A DNA stretch of 64,000 nucleotides from NCBI GenBank assembly GCA_025084515.1, contig JAJAGP010001503.1, forward strand, positions 62,001 through 126,000, in the 5' to 3' direction. The notes under the pieces are model-generated. The model worked only from the letters and a program-made list of their open reading frames with translations, made no database searches and was not told the DNA's origin. The position numbers and the translations under genes are program-made. This stretch comes from Ancistrus triradiatus. Taxonomy: Eukaryota > Chordata > Actinopteri > Siluriformes > Loricariidae. This document shows, piece by piece, positions 21,306-34,265 of the stretch (positions are counted from its first letter, which is position 1; each line of letters begins with the position of its first letter).

Positions 21306-22405
21306 AAATATGATATTAATATTTATTTCATGAATAAAGTGAAATCAATAACTTCAACCTATTCAAAGAACTACTCTGTATTTCTTGGTTGCTACAGGAT
21401 GCTACATGACTAAGAGTGGTACTAACCCATCAAAACTGCTCATTAGAATGACTTCTTTCTAATTACCAGGGTGTCCCTTCTGATGATAATGTGAAGGGTT
21501 TGGTAATATGAGTCTATGAAGGAACGGACAAGATATCTGACCAATCAGATTTATGATTTACACTATGTGGGTTGACCTATAGCTGTCTAACCCTTCTCGG
21601 CATACTGAAGAAGGTGCTAGGTATTCCTAAACGTCACTGTCTGGTAGTCTATGAGGTTAAACAGGAAAATGGCAGGACATATGAACAAAAGATCTGCTAA
21701 GATGGTGAAATTAAACAAAGGGCTTGTTTTGAATGAAGTGTTTCCATCTCAGGACTGGCATCCAAGGTACATTTCTACCTGCACCCAGTTAATTCTGTGA
21801 TAGGCTCCCATGACCTTGCTTAAGATACGCAGGGATAAAACGTCGTAGTATTTATTGTTGTTGTTGGTATTATTATTATTATTATTGTTGACGCTACTAC
21901 TGTTAGTACTTTGTGTATTTTATCTTGAATATAAACTTGATGAAGTTCTATATCTTAAACAAAAAGGATCTGTTTCAGGTTTAGGATCCCAGCATCAGTC
22001 ATGGGGAGAGTCTGGCGTACACTGGACATGACTCTGGTCCACTGCAGGGTACCAGACCTTCACATTTCAAGTCCCACCCAGATTCAAAGCCAGGTAACTC
22101 AAGAAATTTCATTTTTCAGCAGCTTGCTCTGATCACCATGATAGACATTACTATAAAACACATAAAGGCATGTGGGTAGATTTATGTATCACTGTGCCTA
22201 ACACAACTACTTCTTTCTTTACTGTACAAAATAACACTAAACATGATTTGTTATTAATGATGTGGTATGTCTGTAAATCTATGCACTGAGGGTTTGTGCA
22301 GTGAGAGCTGAAAACAGTGGGTGAGACTCATTATGTGTCCAGACAATTTTGGCAAACAAAAGTGATTATTAATTAGAAAGAGGAGAACCGGAAGGTAATT
22401 ATCTG
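21306..22405. other. no recognised gene; short ATT microsatellite
   Basis: Contains a TTATTATTATTATTATTG run near 21868-21890. The stretch 22290-22370 is similar to 24350-24425, on the other side of a Tc1 element. Confidence 0.4.
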
Positions 22406-22409
22406 AGTG

Positions 22410-22640
22410 AACTCTTGGAGTCTTACAATCCAGCTCGTCTACTTCGTTGTAGTTCCTAGAATTAAAAAGGTCACAGCAGGGGGAAAGTCTTTCTCATACA
22501 TGGCCCCCAATTTTTAAGTATAGGCGAAAGACATACTTATTTTCACAGGCTTGTGACTAGATTTTAGACGGGATGCCAGGCTGGGTCAACTGGACCTGCA
22601 CCAGGCCTGGGGAAGAGTGAATCTACAATAGAACTGACCA
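22410..22640 (+). mobile_element. L2-like LINE fragment (ORF2 3' part)
   Basis: Parallels 53815-54075 of the large LINE: GAGTCTTACAATCCAGCTCG, AGTTCCTAGAATTAAAAAGG, CTTTCTCATACATGGCCCCC and CAGGCTTGTGACTAGATTTT. Confidence 0.7.
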
Positions 22641-24116
22641 TGTAGGATTTTAAGCATTTAATTGTAAATCAGGGTGGAAAAATAAGTTATTTGGTCCACC
22701 CACAAACAAGCAAGATTTCTGGCTCACACAGACCGGACTTCTTCTTTAAGAAGAAGCTCTTCTGTCTCCACTCGGTTACCGTATTAAGTGCACCTGTTTG
22801 ACCTCGTTATATGTGTAAAAGGGACACCTGTCCACAGCCTCAAACAGTCAGGACTCCAAACCAACCAGCGCTGTTGAAGAACCACCAGAAAGAAAAAAAG
22901 AAAATTGTAGATAATGGCCAGGCGTGTGAGAGGGAGAATCTACAATAGGCAAGCAGGTTGGTGTGATAAATCAACTGTGGGAGCAATTGTAAGGATAAAA
23001 TGGAAGACATCAAGACATGAAATCGCCCTCTGGGGCTACACGGCAAGATCTCATCCGGTGGGGTCAAAATGATCATGGAGAACGGTGAGGCAAAAATCCC
23101 AGAGTAACCCAGTAAAACCTTCCCTGGAGGGACATGTTGAATGAACTGCGAGGAGCTGGGACCCAACGTAACAAGGCTACATCCAGTAACAAACTACGCT
23201 GAGAGGGAACTCAGATCCTGCAGTGCCAGGCGTGTCCCCCTGCTTAAGCCAGTACATGTCCAGGCCCGTGTGAAGTTTGCCAGAGAGCATATGGATGATC
23301 CAAAAGAGGATTGGGAGAATATCATGTGGTATAATATCAGAACATTTTGGTAAAAACTCAACTCGTCGTGTTTGGAGGAAGAAGAATGCTGAGTTCTTGG
23401 GATGCAACACCATACCTACTGTGTAACATGGGGGTGGAAACATCATGCTTTGGGGCTGATTTTCTGCAAAGGGGACAGGAGTACTGATCCGTGTTATGGG
23501 AAGAATGAATGGGGCCATGTATCGTGAGATTTGAAGCCAAAACCTCCTTCCATCAGTGAGAGCATTGAAGATGGAACGTGACTGGGTCTTCCAGTATGAC
23601 AATGATCCCAAACACACCACTCATGCAACAGGCCATGTATCGTGAGATTTAAAAAAGCAAACAAACAAACAAAAAAAAATGTAAGGTTCTGGAGTGGCCT
23701 AGCCAGTCTCCAGATCTCAACCCCATAGAAGATTTGTGGAGGGAGTTGAAAGTCCGTGTTGCCCAGCGACAGCCCCAAAACATCACTGTTATAGAGGAGA
23801 TCTGAATGGAGGAATGGGCCAAAATACCAGCTACAGTGTGTGCCAACCTGGTGAAGACTTACAGGAAATGTTTGACAGAAAGGGTTATGTTACAAAGTAT
23901 TGAGTTGAATTTTTGTTATTGACCAAATACATATTTTCCACCATATTTACAATTAAATTCTTAAAAATCCTACAGTGTGATTCCTGGATCTTTTTTCATT
24001 TTATCTCTCTTGTTGAAGGTGTACTATGACGAAAAAAAACCTCTCTCAGTTTTTCTAAGTAGGAGAAGAATTTTGCACAATCTGTGGCTGACTAAATACT
24101 TTTTTGCCCACTATAT
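22641..24116 (+). mobile_element. Tc1-like transposon, second family, decayed
   Basis: Inner inverted repeat on the left at TGTAGGATTTTAAGC and GGTGGAAAAATAAGTTATTT; right end at TTGACCAAATACATATTTTC... to CTAAATACTTTTTTGCCC. The plus-strand transposase is broken by frameshifts. It still reads as a Tc1 type, with KVLWGG-like, GACAATGATCCCAAACACAC (DNDPKH) and CAACCCCATAGAAGATTTGT (NPIEDLW) blocks. It adjoins a LINE fragment that may have replaced its left terminus. Confidence 0.78.
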
Positions 24117-24879
24117 GTGTGTATGGGTCCCATGGACCGGACTCATCATGTTCACAACAAGTTTGTTCTGGAAAAATGACTAGAAAATTCTTGGATTCCC
24201 TACTTACAGTCTTACACGCACTCCACATAGACAAATTTAGTTTTGATCACTCTAGTTAGAGGCCCTTGTTAACGAGCATTATTAGGAAGGCTAGTTCTTG
24301 ATAAAACCATCTGGTTGGGGAAGGCCATCTCACATTTCAATAAGCTCACATTTGTGCAGTGAGAGCTGATAACAATGAGTGAGACTCATTGTTTGTTCAG
24401 ACAGCTTTGGCAAAAAAAGTGATTAATCATTCATGTATTTTCTTATCCGCTTAATCCTGGCCATGATATACTTCAAAGGTTTGCATAGGGCAACATGCTG
24501 AAGCAGCAGGGTACGTTTTGAGGTTTTGGATCATTTTACGCTTTGTTTCTACATTTTTTATTCATACTGGATGGAGAACAGGTAACTGCAAGAGAGAACA
24601 GTGTTGGGCATTGCCTACTCTTGACCTCCAAGTTATTGAATTCTTTTGTAAATGTCAAGCAAAAGTGATAGACAAACATCCTGAGATGCCACATGTCATA
24701 AGGTACCGTGCTGAGAAAACAAAAGCGATGAAGTCTTCAGTACCCAGAGTCTGGAAAAAAGTGGAAAAGATGAGGTGGAGAGGACGCTACTACTACGTAA
24801 CTGTATGAGATTAATAAGGTGTGAGCACATTGTTTTTGTTGGTTTTGTTTTGTTTTAGTGGTCGTAAACTTAGATGTAG
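24117..24879. other. no secure feature
   Basis: A 96-codon open frame at 24518-24808 was not recognised and lacks splice support. TTGATAAAACCATCTGGTTG near 24298 recurs at 27528, so part of this is repeat. Confidence 0.35.
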
Positions 24880-26010
24880 ACCTTTATTGATGGTCCGGTT
24901 CCAATATTTCGACTTTACGAGGGAATCCGATTAATATACAGACATTACATACACAAGTCAGAGAAACTGACTCCGTTTTGAATTTAGATTTTTCTCCTCA
25001 GTCAATCAATATGCAATATGATACTCTCCTGCACTAAATAAGAAAACCAGGAGTGCGTGACGTAGGGAGTGAATGAGTGCTGGGAAATGGAGTGAGGAAA
25101 TGGAGTGTTTTACACTTTCAATACATTATTCAATAAATTACATGAGATATTCAACACTTTATTATAACATGGACTTTGTTTTAATAATTTTGCCCAACAG
25201 TAGGTTTAAGTAAGCGTTTTAAGCATGTTTAAGGTAGACTATACTACGATATATACAGTATATATTAAAGTCCTTGGTTTACGATACATTATACTTACGA
25301 TGATTTATCAGAATGTATCCTCATAGTAAAACGGGGAGTAGCTGTACTAGTGATGTACTAGTCTTTGGACCAGAGGTTGGGACAGTAGATTTATGATGGG
25401 GGGGGGATAGTTCCAAAAATATCCATCATAGGTTATTGTAAATGCCACCATGAGTTTTAAATATACTCTATATTGAATTATGGCGCAGGTCATTACACAT
25501 TAACACTTACAGTAACCCACAGTTGGCCATAATCCTTAACACACAAAGCGTGGTCATTATTTTATAATAAAGTTTTTTAAAATCTCATGTAATTTAGTGA
25601 GTAATGGATTGAAAGAGAAAACTAAAAGTAAAACACTTACTCTATTGCCCTATCTGCTAATGCTAACTGCTCAGCCTGAAAACCAAGAGGATTCAATACC
25701 TGTTTTGCTTTTGGTTGTCTGTCATTACTAACCATTTAGGACCCACAGGGTCTTATTTGCACTAAGAATGCAGCACTGTAGATGTAAAAATAATGAAAAA
25801 CACAATAAACGCGGTGGAGATCTTCACTGAGCAAGGGCTGTTGTGAATCTGAATCACTGTGTACTGATTCGTGAATCATGAATCTAGTTTCATACAAGTT
25901 TAAGCAAGTGCATCGAGTACCGAGCAAATGACAACATTTTATAGTCAAAATGTGGTGATAATCGAATTCGACAGGTTCCGAGGTGATCGAGAACCAAAGT
26001 ACAACTGCAT
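24880..26010. mobile_element. family X composite
   Basis: 24880-25260 resembles 29270-29640 (ATTATTCAATAAATTACATG, ACACTTTATTATAACATGG). 25290-26010 resembles 35530-36060 in interior text (AATTTAGTGAGTAATGGATT, CACTTACTCTATTG). It ends with GTGATCGAGAACCAAAGTAC. Probably two copies or one rearranged copy. Confidence 0.5.
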
Positions 26011-26321
26011 ATGTAACCCTCTCCATGTCTCAATCATTTAAAAATTTATTTGAATGCCTATACATAAACCCTTATAGCAATGTATGTTTCTCAACATGTA
26101 CAGCTAAAGACCACCTCAGATAAAAAAAATACATACAGGTACCAGTTTTAACAAATTTAATAGACAACTCAACCAGTCTGTATAGGCATCTGGTGTCTTG
26201 CTTTCTGAAAAGCGTGCAAGTGCACCCAGGTGCAGACATGCTGACTGCTGTTAATGCTGCCGGCTTCAACAAGTGCGGCTGTGTTCTGGCAGCAGCAGGG
26301 TTTCTGCCCTGACTCAAACAG

Positions 26322-26378
26322 TTCCTACTGAGTGAGGAGCAAGAGCACCGGATCCAGCAGTGTGAGGCAAGAACAGAG
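26322..26378 (+). CDS. candidate upstream exon of the GoLoco gene
   Basis: A 57-base phase 0 exon with a good acceptor (CTGACTCAAACAG) and donor (GTAAGC). It encodes FLLSEEQEHRIQQCEARTE. The spacing LLS..Q..RI..Q resembles the second half of a GoLoco motif (LLS..Q..RM.DQR), but the diagnostic DQR is not conserved. It ends in phase 0 and could splice to the exon at 33673. It may be chance. Confidence 0.3.
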
Positions 26379-27323
26379 GTAAGCCTTCTATCACACAGTC
26401 TATACTGTACTATCGTCTATGATTGTATTAGCACAACATAAAATTCTAATAACATTGTCTTCAGGAAACCTGTTTTGAAGTCTTATCTTAATATGGATAT
26501 TAATAATAATCTGCATATCTTAATTAATTCAGCAATAATGCACTCAAAGTTCATGCTGTGATATATTGGTACTGGTGTACAGCAGTCATAGGCATGAGGT
26601 GGCAGTACAATACACCAGTGCCAATATCTCACGTTATAGCACGAAGCCTGAGTGTATTATTGCGACTATACCACAGTTCCATTATCACAGTCTTGTACGA
26701 TTTTAATATAAAGAGGACAGAAAATAACAATTTGTTTATCAGCATTCCGTGAGGTAAAATAGTTCCATTCTATCAGGTGCCCCATTGCTAAAACATCATC
26801 AGACTATGCCCTTCAGTCACAATAGTCGAAGAACAATTTCCCATTAGCTGTTTTATACAGACAATAAACACAAATATCTCGATTGTGCGTAGGGTAGGTT
26901 TGTAATGCTGACCAGACTCCCTGCTTAAGTAATAAAAATCAACGCAAGCCGACGTTAATTGTCTTCAGTGGATGGAAAAACAGACAACAATTTACCTGCA
27001 TTAACTCAGGGCATCAGCAACAGGACCCATTACTGTACACACGATAGGAACAATGTGGAAATGCCCAAACAAAATCTCTCAGTGTTACCGGCCCTTATAT
27101 AAACTTCTTTTTGGCAAATTTCATTTTTTCCAAATTTCCTCCCCTTTTCAAGGGTCTGTTATGCCAACGGTTATCTCGTCTCTGGGTCGTTCTTGTCCAA
27201 AAGTCGCTAACTTCCACTTGCCCAAAATTTTAGCGTGGTTTAAACATTTAAAATGTTAAATGGGTGTGTCTCTGTATCAAGTACTGGACATTCCTTGCCA
27301 TCCCTTACTTAAAAGTCTTTACA

Positions 27324-27374
<51 letters not shown>

Positions 27375-28005
27375 TAGTACAAATTTCATTGTTATCACTC
27401 TTAATAGGGACACACTCGGTAAGAATGTCCTTGGGGAGGACGGACAGCCCTGGTGAGGGCCTTGAATCACAGGTGCTTACAGCAAAACATTCCTGATAAG
27501 GAAAACCCAAAGCAAAGGCGTGTTCTTGATAAGACCATCAGGTTGGGAAAGGCCATCTCACATTCCAACAAGCTCACAGTTTTTCATTAAGCCCTGTGAT
27601 GATTAAAAACCTGAATAAATCAGAGAATGTAATACAATACATAAAAATTAATAAAGATATTAAATCTTCGCCATCAATTGATGAGTTTTAATTAAAAAAG
27701 GAAGTTTACTTACATTCAGCAAATACAATGGCTCATGTTTATAAGGCAGACTGTTACTACAACACACTATTCTACCATCAGAAGAAAATCTGAGTGAGAT
27801 CCCAGGGTTAACAAAAGTCTAGGGTCCCGGTATAATTTCCATTACTTGACTAGTGATTAAAAATTTGGAAAATGAATCATTATTAATATTAATATTACCA
27901 GTCAAAAATGTAAAGAGAGAGTTATACAGCCTCAGCAGGGTTAAGATCTGGAGTTAATAGATATTGTACATGAATGAACCTTTGATCAGCCGTAGATTGT
28001 GTTTA
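26379..28005. other. no gene recognised; CA microsatellite inside
   Basis: Apart from the (CA)n tract and a short repeat near 27520-27580 shared with 24300, nothing was assigned. Confidence 0.4.
27321..27373. repeat. (CA)n microsatellite
   Basis: About 25 AC units with one interruption near the start. Confidence 0.95.
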
Positions 28006-28009
28006 ATGA

Positions 28010-28300
28010 AAAACACAGAGTTTAACACCAGCAAACAATGTATCTGAAAGAAGCAAAAGAAGCTGCTGATTCTGTATAACTCTCCAATTCCATTTCTGGC
28101 TGAATACATTAAGAGCCCTGGACATTTGATTTACTGTACTAACTTTGTTTCTCTGCCTTTCCAGCTCGTCCAAATTCTTGTTTGTAAGGGTGACGAACCT
28201 TTTCACACTGGAAATATCAGGACGGTCATTAATAGCTTCATCTTCCAAATTTAAATCGAAACAAATGTTTTCAAAGCCAATAGATTTCATAAACTCATTA
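28010..28300 (-). mobile_element. Crypton-like tyrosine-recombinase ORF fragment
   Basis: Minus-strand open frame with VKRFVTLTNKNLDELERQRN followed by STVNQMSRALNVFSQKW. This resembles the N-terminal pattern of Crypton-type and related domesticated proteins in fish (RF..LT..D...L...K...NT......A...F). The catalytic Arg/Tyr region is missing. The frame then runs into the pogo-like element at 28307. Confidence 0.4.
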
Positions 28301-28306
28301 TAATTA

Positions 28307-29087
28307 CCGTATTTTCCGGAAAATAAAGCGTACCGGATTATAAGACGCAATATCAACGATCGACTGCTAACGGGTATATTTTCATACATAAAGCGCACCG
28401 GGTTATAAGACGCATGAAATGAAACAAAACTCTTAAGTTTCCTCGGAAGCTCAGTTTGGTTTTTACCTGGAGCAGGACGTCTTCTTGCTTCCTCCACTTC
28501 CGTACCATTGATTCGTTAATGCTGAATTCTCTCACAGCTGCTCTATGTCCATGTTGTACTGCGTGACTGATAGCGTTGTGTTTGAAATCCGCTTCGAAAA
28601 TGAATGAATGAATGCACGTACCCTAATGCTGAAGCATATACCGTATTACTCCCCTATGCTGCGCACTACGGTTGCCGTAAGCTTCGTAACTTTACATTTA
28701 CATTTACATTTACAGCATTTAGCAGACGCCCTTATCCAGAGCGGCTTACAATTGATACAACCTTACAGTCCAAGCAATTGTGGGTTAAGGGCCTTGCTCA
28801 AGGACCCAACAGTGGCAGCCTGCCAGAGGTGGGATTTGAACCCTGGACCTTTTGGTCCAGAGTCCAGTACCTTAACCGCTGGACTACCACAGTCCCAACT
28901 TACCAAAGACCGTGCTAAAACATTTTGACAGATTTATGAGCGCTGTGTACCATCTACAATCGGTTCTAGGTCAGAAAGCACAACCAGAATTAATTCATAC
29001 ATTAGGCGCACCGCATTAGAAGGCGCACTGTCGATTTTTGAGAAAATTAAAGGATTTTATGTGCGCCTTATGGTCCGAAAAATACGG
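28307..29087 (-). mobile_element. pogo-like DNA element with nested SINE
   Basis: Inverted ends CCGTATTTTCCGGAAAATAA (left) and TTATGGTCCGAAAAATACGG (right), flanked by TA on both sides (28305-28306, 29088-29089). A minus-strand remnant reads REFSINESMVRKWRKQEDVL, the CENP-B/pogo-type helix-turn-helix of such transposases. No DDE region remains. A SINE sits at 28691-28896. Confidence 0.7.
28691..28896 (-). mobile_element. tRNA-derived SINE inside the pogo-like element
   Basis: Begins with three ACATTT units, then CAGCATTTAGCAGACGCCC and GAGGTGGGATTTGAACCCTG, and ends ACCGCTGGACTACCACAGTC. Complement orientation. Confidence 0.88.
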
Positions 29088-29269
29088 TAATATTGACAGT
29101 CTTTTACTTGTGTAAAGTTGCTGCTTTGTTATGCCTGGCATCGTTGCTAAGTTACGTACGTATATGGCGGAGTGATACTTGGAGAGCTTCGGACAGAGCA
29201 CCATTATCGTACAATACTGGCACTCCTAGAATGTCTCTCAGCAGCCAGAAAGACAGTTCACTCTAATAC

Positions 29270-29640
29270 AGGTACTCCCCATTTTACAATGGTCCAACAT
29301 ACAATATTTCGACTTTACAGCGGGAATCCAATAATAACCATAAATACACTTTCAGCAGAAACCGTACTCTGAATTTTGAATTTCAGGAAAGCAATACACA
29401 GTACAATAAACGGCAGTGTGTGACGTAGGGAGTCATGTGGTGGGAGTGATGAGCCCTGGGACATGTAGTGAGGAAAATCCATGGTGGCACAATAAATTCG
29501 CTTTCAATACATTATTCAATAAGTTACATGAGATATTCAACACTTTATTGCAAAATAAGCTTTATGTTAAAATTTTTTCCCAACTGTAGTTTAATTTATG
29601 TGTTTTAAGCATGTTTAAGGTACACTGTGCACTATGATCC
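29270..29640. mobile_element. family X fragment
   Basis: Starts ACAGGTACTCCCCATTTTAC; shares ATTCAATAAGTTACATGAG and AAAATAAGCTTTATG with 25120-25180 and 60450-60490. Termini are not clear. Confidence 0.5.
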
Positions 29641-29809
29641 TGCACTCTCCAGTGCTGGATGAGGCAGTGCGTGATATAAAAAATCGTGTTTGGTGTAGAA
29701 GACACTGTCATTATACATGAGCTCGATTTAATTTACTGCCTTCTTAATAAATCACACGAAAGACTTGAGTTTGGGGTGTAACGGCTTTAACACTCACAAA
29801 GATCCTATC

Positions 29810-30010
29810 GTCAGTCTGGTGGGTCCATTACTTGCCACTGGAATGCTCTGTGTGAGGTGAGAAAACAGCTGGAAAGGACACCAGTGCAGAGCAGGAGTAT
29901 CCACTACATACACCAAGATTTTTCGGAAGTGAAAGGAAACTGCGGTCCCTGGAAAAAAACCCATGCTGATACGCAAACTCCGCAAAGACCTTCGGATCAA
30001 ACCCAGCAAA
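29810..30010 (-). mobile_element. RTE-like 3' end, diverged
   Basis: Complement of the RTE-like tail: CCCTGGAAAAAAACCCATGC, GATACGCAAACTCCGCAAAG and GATCAAACCCAGCAAACTGG. Strongly diverged from 34266-34620. Confidence 0.45.
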
Positions 30011-30576
30011 CTGGAGCTGTGAGAAACCAATACTGTGTCACTCTTTGTTTAAACAGATGAAGGATTCATTTCTAAAGCGCAGATATCACATCAAACCACA
30101 AGCACATCAAAAACACTTCAAAAAAAGATAACACAAAGCTCATGCGAGTTCGATGAGAGTACAGACTTTCACTGAATGCTTGTATACAATGGCATCATTC
30201 AAAATCAGGAACAAGAAAAGGGCCTTATGCTCGATATAGATTTTTTGCCTTTGCGTTACAAGTAGCAAGTCAAACATAACAAATGTATGCAGGATTTTGC
30301 TGCTCCATTAAGCAGACAGCGGCGGATATCAGCGCATTAATCACACTGCAGCCATTCAATCTGGTCAGTCCCACACAAACACGTGCAGCTGGGACACAGT
30401 GCAGTGGTGTTACGAGGCAGCAGCCAGAAGCAGCTGTCGGCCTGTGTGAGAGTTGAGTGTTCAGCATGGTGGATGGACACTGCTGGAACTGAGAGCCACA
30501 GAGAACTGGAGACCTGCAGTAGCAGCTGCCTGCTGGCTGGCATGCAGTGCTGGACCGAGGGAATTCCCAGTAAACG

Positions 30577-30657
30577 GGTAGAGAGACAGAGACAGAGAGA
30601 GAGAGAAAGAGAGAGAGAGAGTGAGAGAGAGAAGGAGAGAGAGAGAGAGCGCGAGAG
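30577..30657. repeat. (GA)n-rich microsatellite
   Basis: GAGAGA blocks with occasional A or C interruptions. Long Ser/Leu or Arg/Glu open frames across it are artefacts. Confidence 0.92.
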
Positions 30658-30934
30658 GTCTATTGCTTCCCCCGCCCCAGGCATTCTGAACGCACTGGCA
30701 TTCATCCATTCAATTCGGACAGGGCCCCAGGCTACACTGTGTTGCTTTGGTTTCCTCGGTTTCAATCATTATTGCCCAAAAGGTCTTTGTAGCTTTGCAA
30801 CACCAACCCACATTTTCGCTGATCAGAGTAGAACAACAACGAACAACAAATCTCCAACCAGTCACTAGCAAAATGAAGCTCTTTCTATTCATTGCTGTTA
30901 GAATGTAACATTTCTGTCTGCATATCTCTGTGCT

Positions 30935-32018
<1,084 letters not shown>

Positions 32019-32202
32019 TAGTTACATTTACAGCATTTAGCAGACACCCTTATCCAGAGCGACTTACAATTGATACAGTCTTACAGTCCAAGGGCCTTGC
32101 TCAAGGACCCAACAGTGGCAGCTTGGCAGAGGTGGGATTTGAACCCTGGACCTTCAGGGCCAGAGTCCAGTACCTTACCCGCTAGGCTACCACAGTCCCA
32201 GT
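32019..32202 (-). mobile_element. tRNA-derived SINE
   Basis: TTACATTTACAGCATTTAGC, then CTTATCCAGAGCGACTTAC, GAGGTGGGATTTGAACCCTG and GCTAGGCTACCACAGTCCC. Complement orientation, with a small deletion relative to 28691-28896. Confidence 0.88.
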
Positions 32203-32739
32203 TAAAGTTAAATAAGGATCCATTAGTGGATTTACTAGGCCTGCTCATAGAAAGTGAGGCATGTGATCAGAGCATGCACAACATCAAGTAAGACACTGGT
32301 AAGGAAGGGATCGTTCAGGCTACTTGGAATAAAGTGCAACTTCCATTGTAATTAGGGCCTTTAAAGATGCAGTAAGCATTTTTAGAACACTTCATTTGTA
32401 ATATAACAGAGAAAACACTCCCATCTCAAAAAATGTGTGGCCCTCCAGTATTTAATCAATCAGCACAAAGAGTCATGTCAAACTGTCAATTTGTCTATTT
32501 CGAAAGTTCACCCTCTTGCACTAGTGCTCAGGTATGAAATCAGGATATGTTTTGGGGGCTTTGTTGAAAAAGAGAGAAGCTTTATTAGAAGCTTTCAAAA
32601 AGGTGCAGCAACGTCCTTAGAACAGGCTTGCTTTTCCAATGGTGAACCCATCCTGAGATGAACTAATAACTGATGGGTGGATTTATCTAGCACAAAGTTG
32701 TTTAGTGTTTTATATAACTACCCTAAAGACATACTGACA

Positions 32740-33560
32740 ATTTTCAATAATATCAGCATCTAGCTGTAATTCCAACTTCAGTTAGCCTCCACCAAACCCA
32801 CTTATTATATACAGTATTTAAGCCTGGCTGTACTAGCTTCAGCTACTTACTTAAAACCAATCAGCTATTCGTTTAAGACTCACTTTTCGCTCTTGACTTT
32901 AGTTCGCTCTTAGATTTATCATCTACGCCGCCCAAGGAGGTTGGGTCCCTTTTTGAGTCTTGGTCCTCCCAAGGTTTCTTCCTATAACACTTAGGGAGTT
33001 TTTCCTTGCCACTGTCGCCCTAGGCTTGCTCAATTTGAGATTGGACGTAGTTATTAGGAGATAATCTAAACCTGTAAAGTTGCTTTGAGACAATGCTCCA
33101 TTGTAAAAAGCGCTATATAAATAATCTGACTTTTCACCCTGCTAATGCAAAAATGTACTGACAATTGTCAGGAATATCAGCATCTATCTGTAACTGGTTA
33201 TATTTTTAAGATTTAAGCTCCCACTGGCTATATCATTAAGATTTTCAAGGTTTGTTGTTCAAGCTTCAGCTAACAAATTCATCGACATTTAAGGCAGATT
33301 ACACAAATTACTTTGACTATACTTTTAAGCCTGATTGTTCTAGCTTCAGCTACATACTTCAAACTCACTGGATATGTATTTAAGCTTCATTGTCCTTGCT
33401 TCAGCTAAATTACAATGAACCCACTGACTGTACCTTTAACCCTGGTTGTTCTAGTTCTAACTTCAGTTAACTTACATCAAACCCACTGACTGTACCTTTG
33501 ACCCTGGTTGTTCTAGCTTCAGCTAACTTACAAACTCACTGACTTTAAATTATCTTTAAA
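32740..33560. repeat. degenerate minisatellite, period about 55-62
   Basis: Units share CCTGGTTGTTCTAGCTTCAG, CTAACTTAC and AACCCACTGACTGTACCTTT. The last four units (about 33325-33560) are clearest, at roughly 55, 56, 62 and 58 bases. An isolated unit lies at about 32800-32850. A LINE tail interrupts the array at 32895-33130. The array ends about 110 bases before the GoLoco exon. Confidence 0.65.
32895..33130 (+). mobile_element. L2-like LINE 3' end inside the minisatellite
   Basis: CGCTCTTAGATTTATCATCT, GGTTGGGTCCCTTTTTGAGT, GCCACTGTCGCCCTAGGC and AAAAGCGCTATATAAATA, as in 54650-54870. Confidence 0.85.
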
Positions 33561-33672
33561 CTGTATTGTCCTTTCTAGTGGTCTTACTCTGCTTATCATA
33601 CATTTTTACCCCTAAAGCCTTGCCTCATGAGGACTACCTCTTCACAGTCCTCTAACAGCGTACCAGTGCCAG

Positions 33673-33990
33673 ATGGAGAACCGGCGCTGTCAGCACCCCT
33701 CACAACCCAACAGCCAGCCTGGAGAGGCCCCGACTGGAGCTTGGTCACCTGAACATGAACACGAGTCCCCATTGTTATCTGGGGCCACCTCTCTTATTTC
33801 CCTCACCCAAACAGAGGAGCTGTTTGACCTGATAGCCAGCTCACAGAGCCGTCGGTTGGATGACCAGAGGGCTAGCATAGGGGATAGGATGGGCATCACG
33901 ATAGCACAGAACAACATCGGCCATCTATGTGAAGCATGCAATCCACAGGAGCTGAGTGATGAATTCTTTAACATGCTCATAAAATACCAG
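33673..33990 (+). CDS. GoLoco-motif protein (GPSM family), exon with motif 1 and half of motif 2
   Basis: Starting at ATG 33673 the exon encodes 106 residues and ends at a donor (CAG|GTAACA). Residues 48-67 are EELFDLIASSQSRRLDDQRA, a full GoLoco motif whose final Asp-Gln-Arg inserts into nucleotide-bound Galpha-i/o and blocks GDP release. Residues 96-106 (DEFFNMLIKYQ) start a second motif that the intron cuts after its Gln. The first 45 residues are Pro/Ser/Glu-rich. The block SSQSRRLDDQRAS matches the second GoLoco of GPSM1/GPSM2. Overall size and lack of TPR repeats are nearer GPSM3 or PCP2. The ATG sits directly after CAG, so it may instead be an internal codon of an exon spliced to earlier ones. 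Another acceptor-like site lies at 33648. Confidence 0.82.
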
Positions 33991-34059
33991 GTAACATCCA
34001 ACATTATTTATTGATCAGTATGTAGAACCGATACCATTTTGTTTATTAACGTTTACAGC

Positions 34060-34157
34060 ATGAACCCAACAGAAGCAGCTCGGCAGAGGTGGGACTGAAC
34101 CTTGGACCTTCTGGTCCACAGTACAGTACTATAAACACTGAGCCACCATTACTCATA
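34060..34157 (-). mobile_element. partial tRNA-derived SINE
   Basis: Only the head half in complement: CAGCTCGGCAGAGGTGGG, GGACCTTCTGGTCCACAG and ATAAACACTGAGCCACCA. Confidence 0.65.
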
Positions 34158-34265
34158 CCAAACCGCTCTCATTTCCATAACAGGCTGGCATTTTATTTGC
34201 TTTTAACCATTAATTAGCCACGTTTCCTATCTTTGGCATGTCGGCAGTTTATTCCTGGCATGTTC

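Noticed and set aside
24518..24808. 96-codon plus-strand open frame ending WKKVEKMRWRG
   Set aside because: No recognisable family, no good acceptor or donor, and surrounded by repeats.
30337..30868. 161- and 142-codon open frames
   Set aside because: They span the GA microsatellite. No domain and no splice sites support them.
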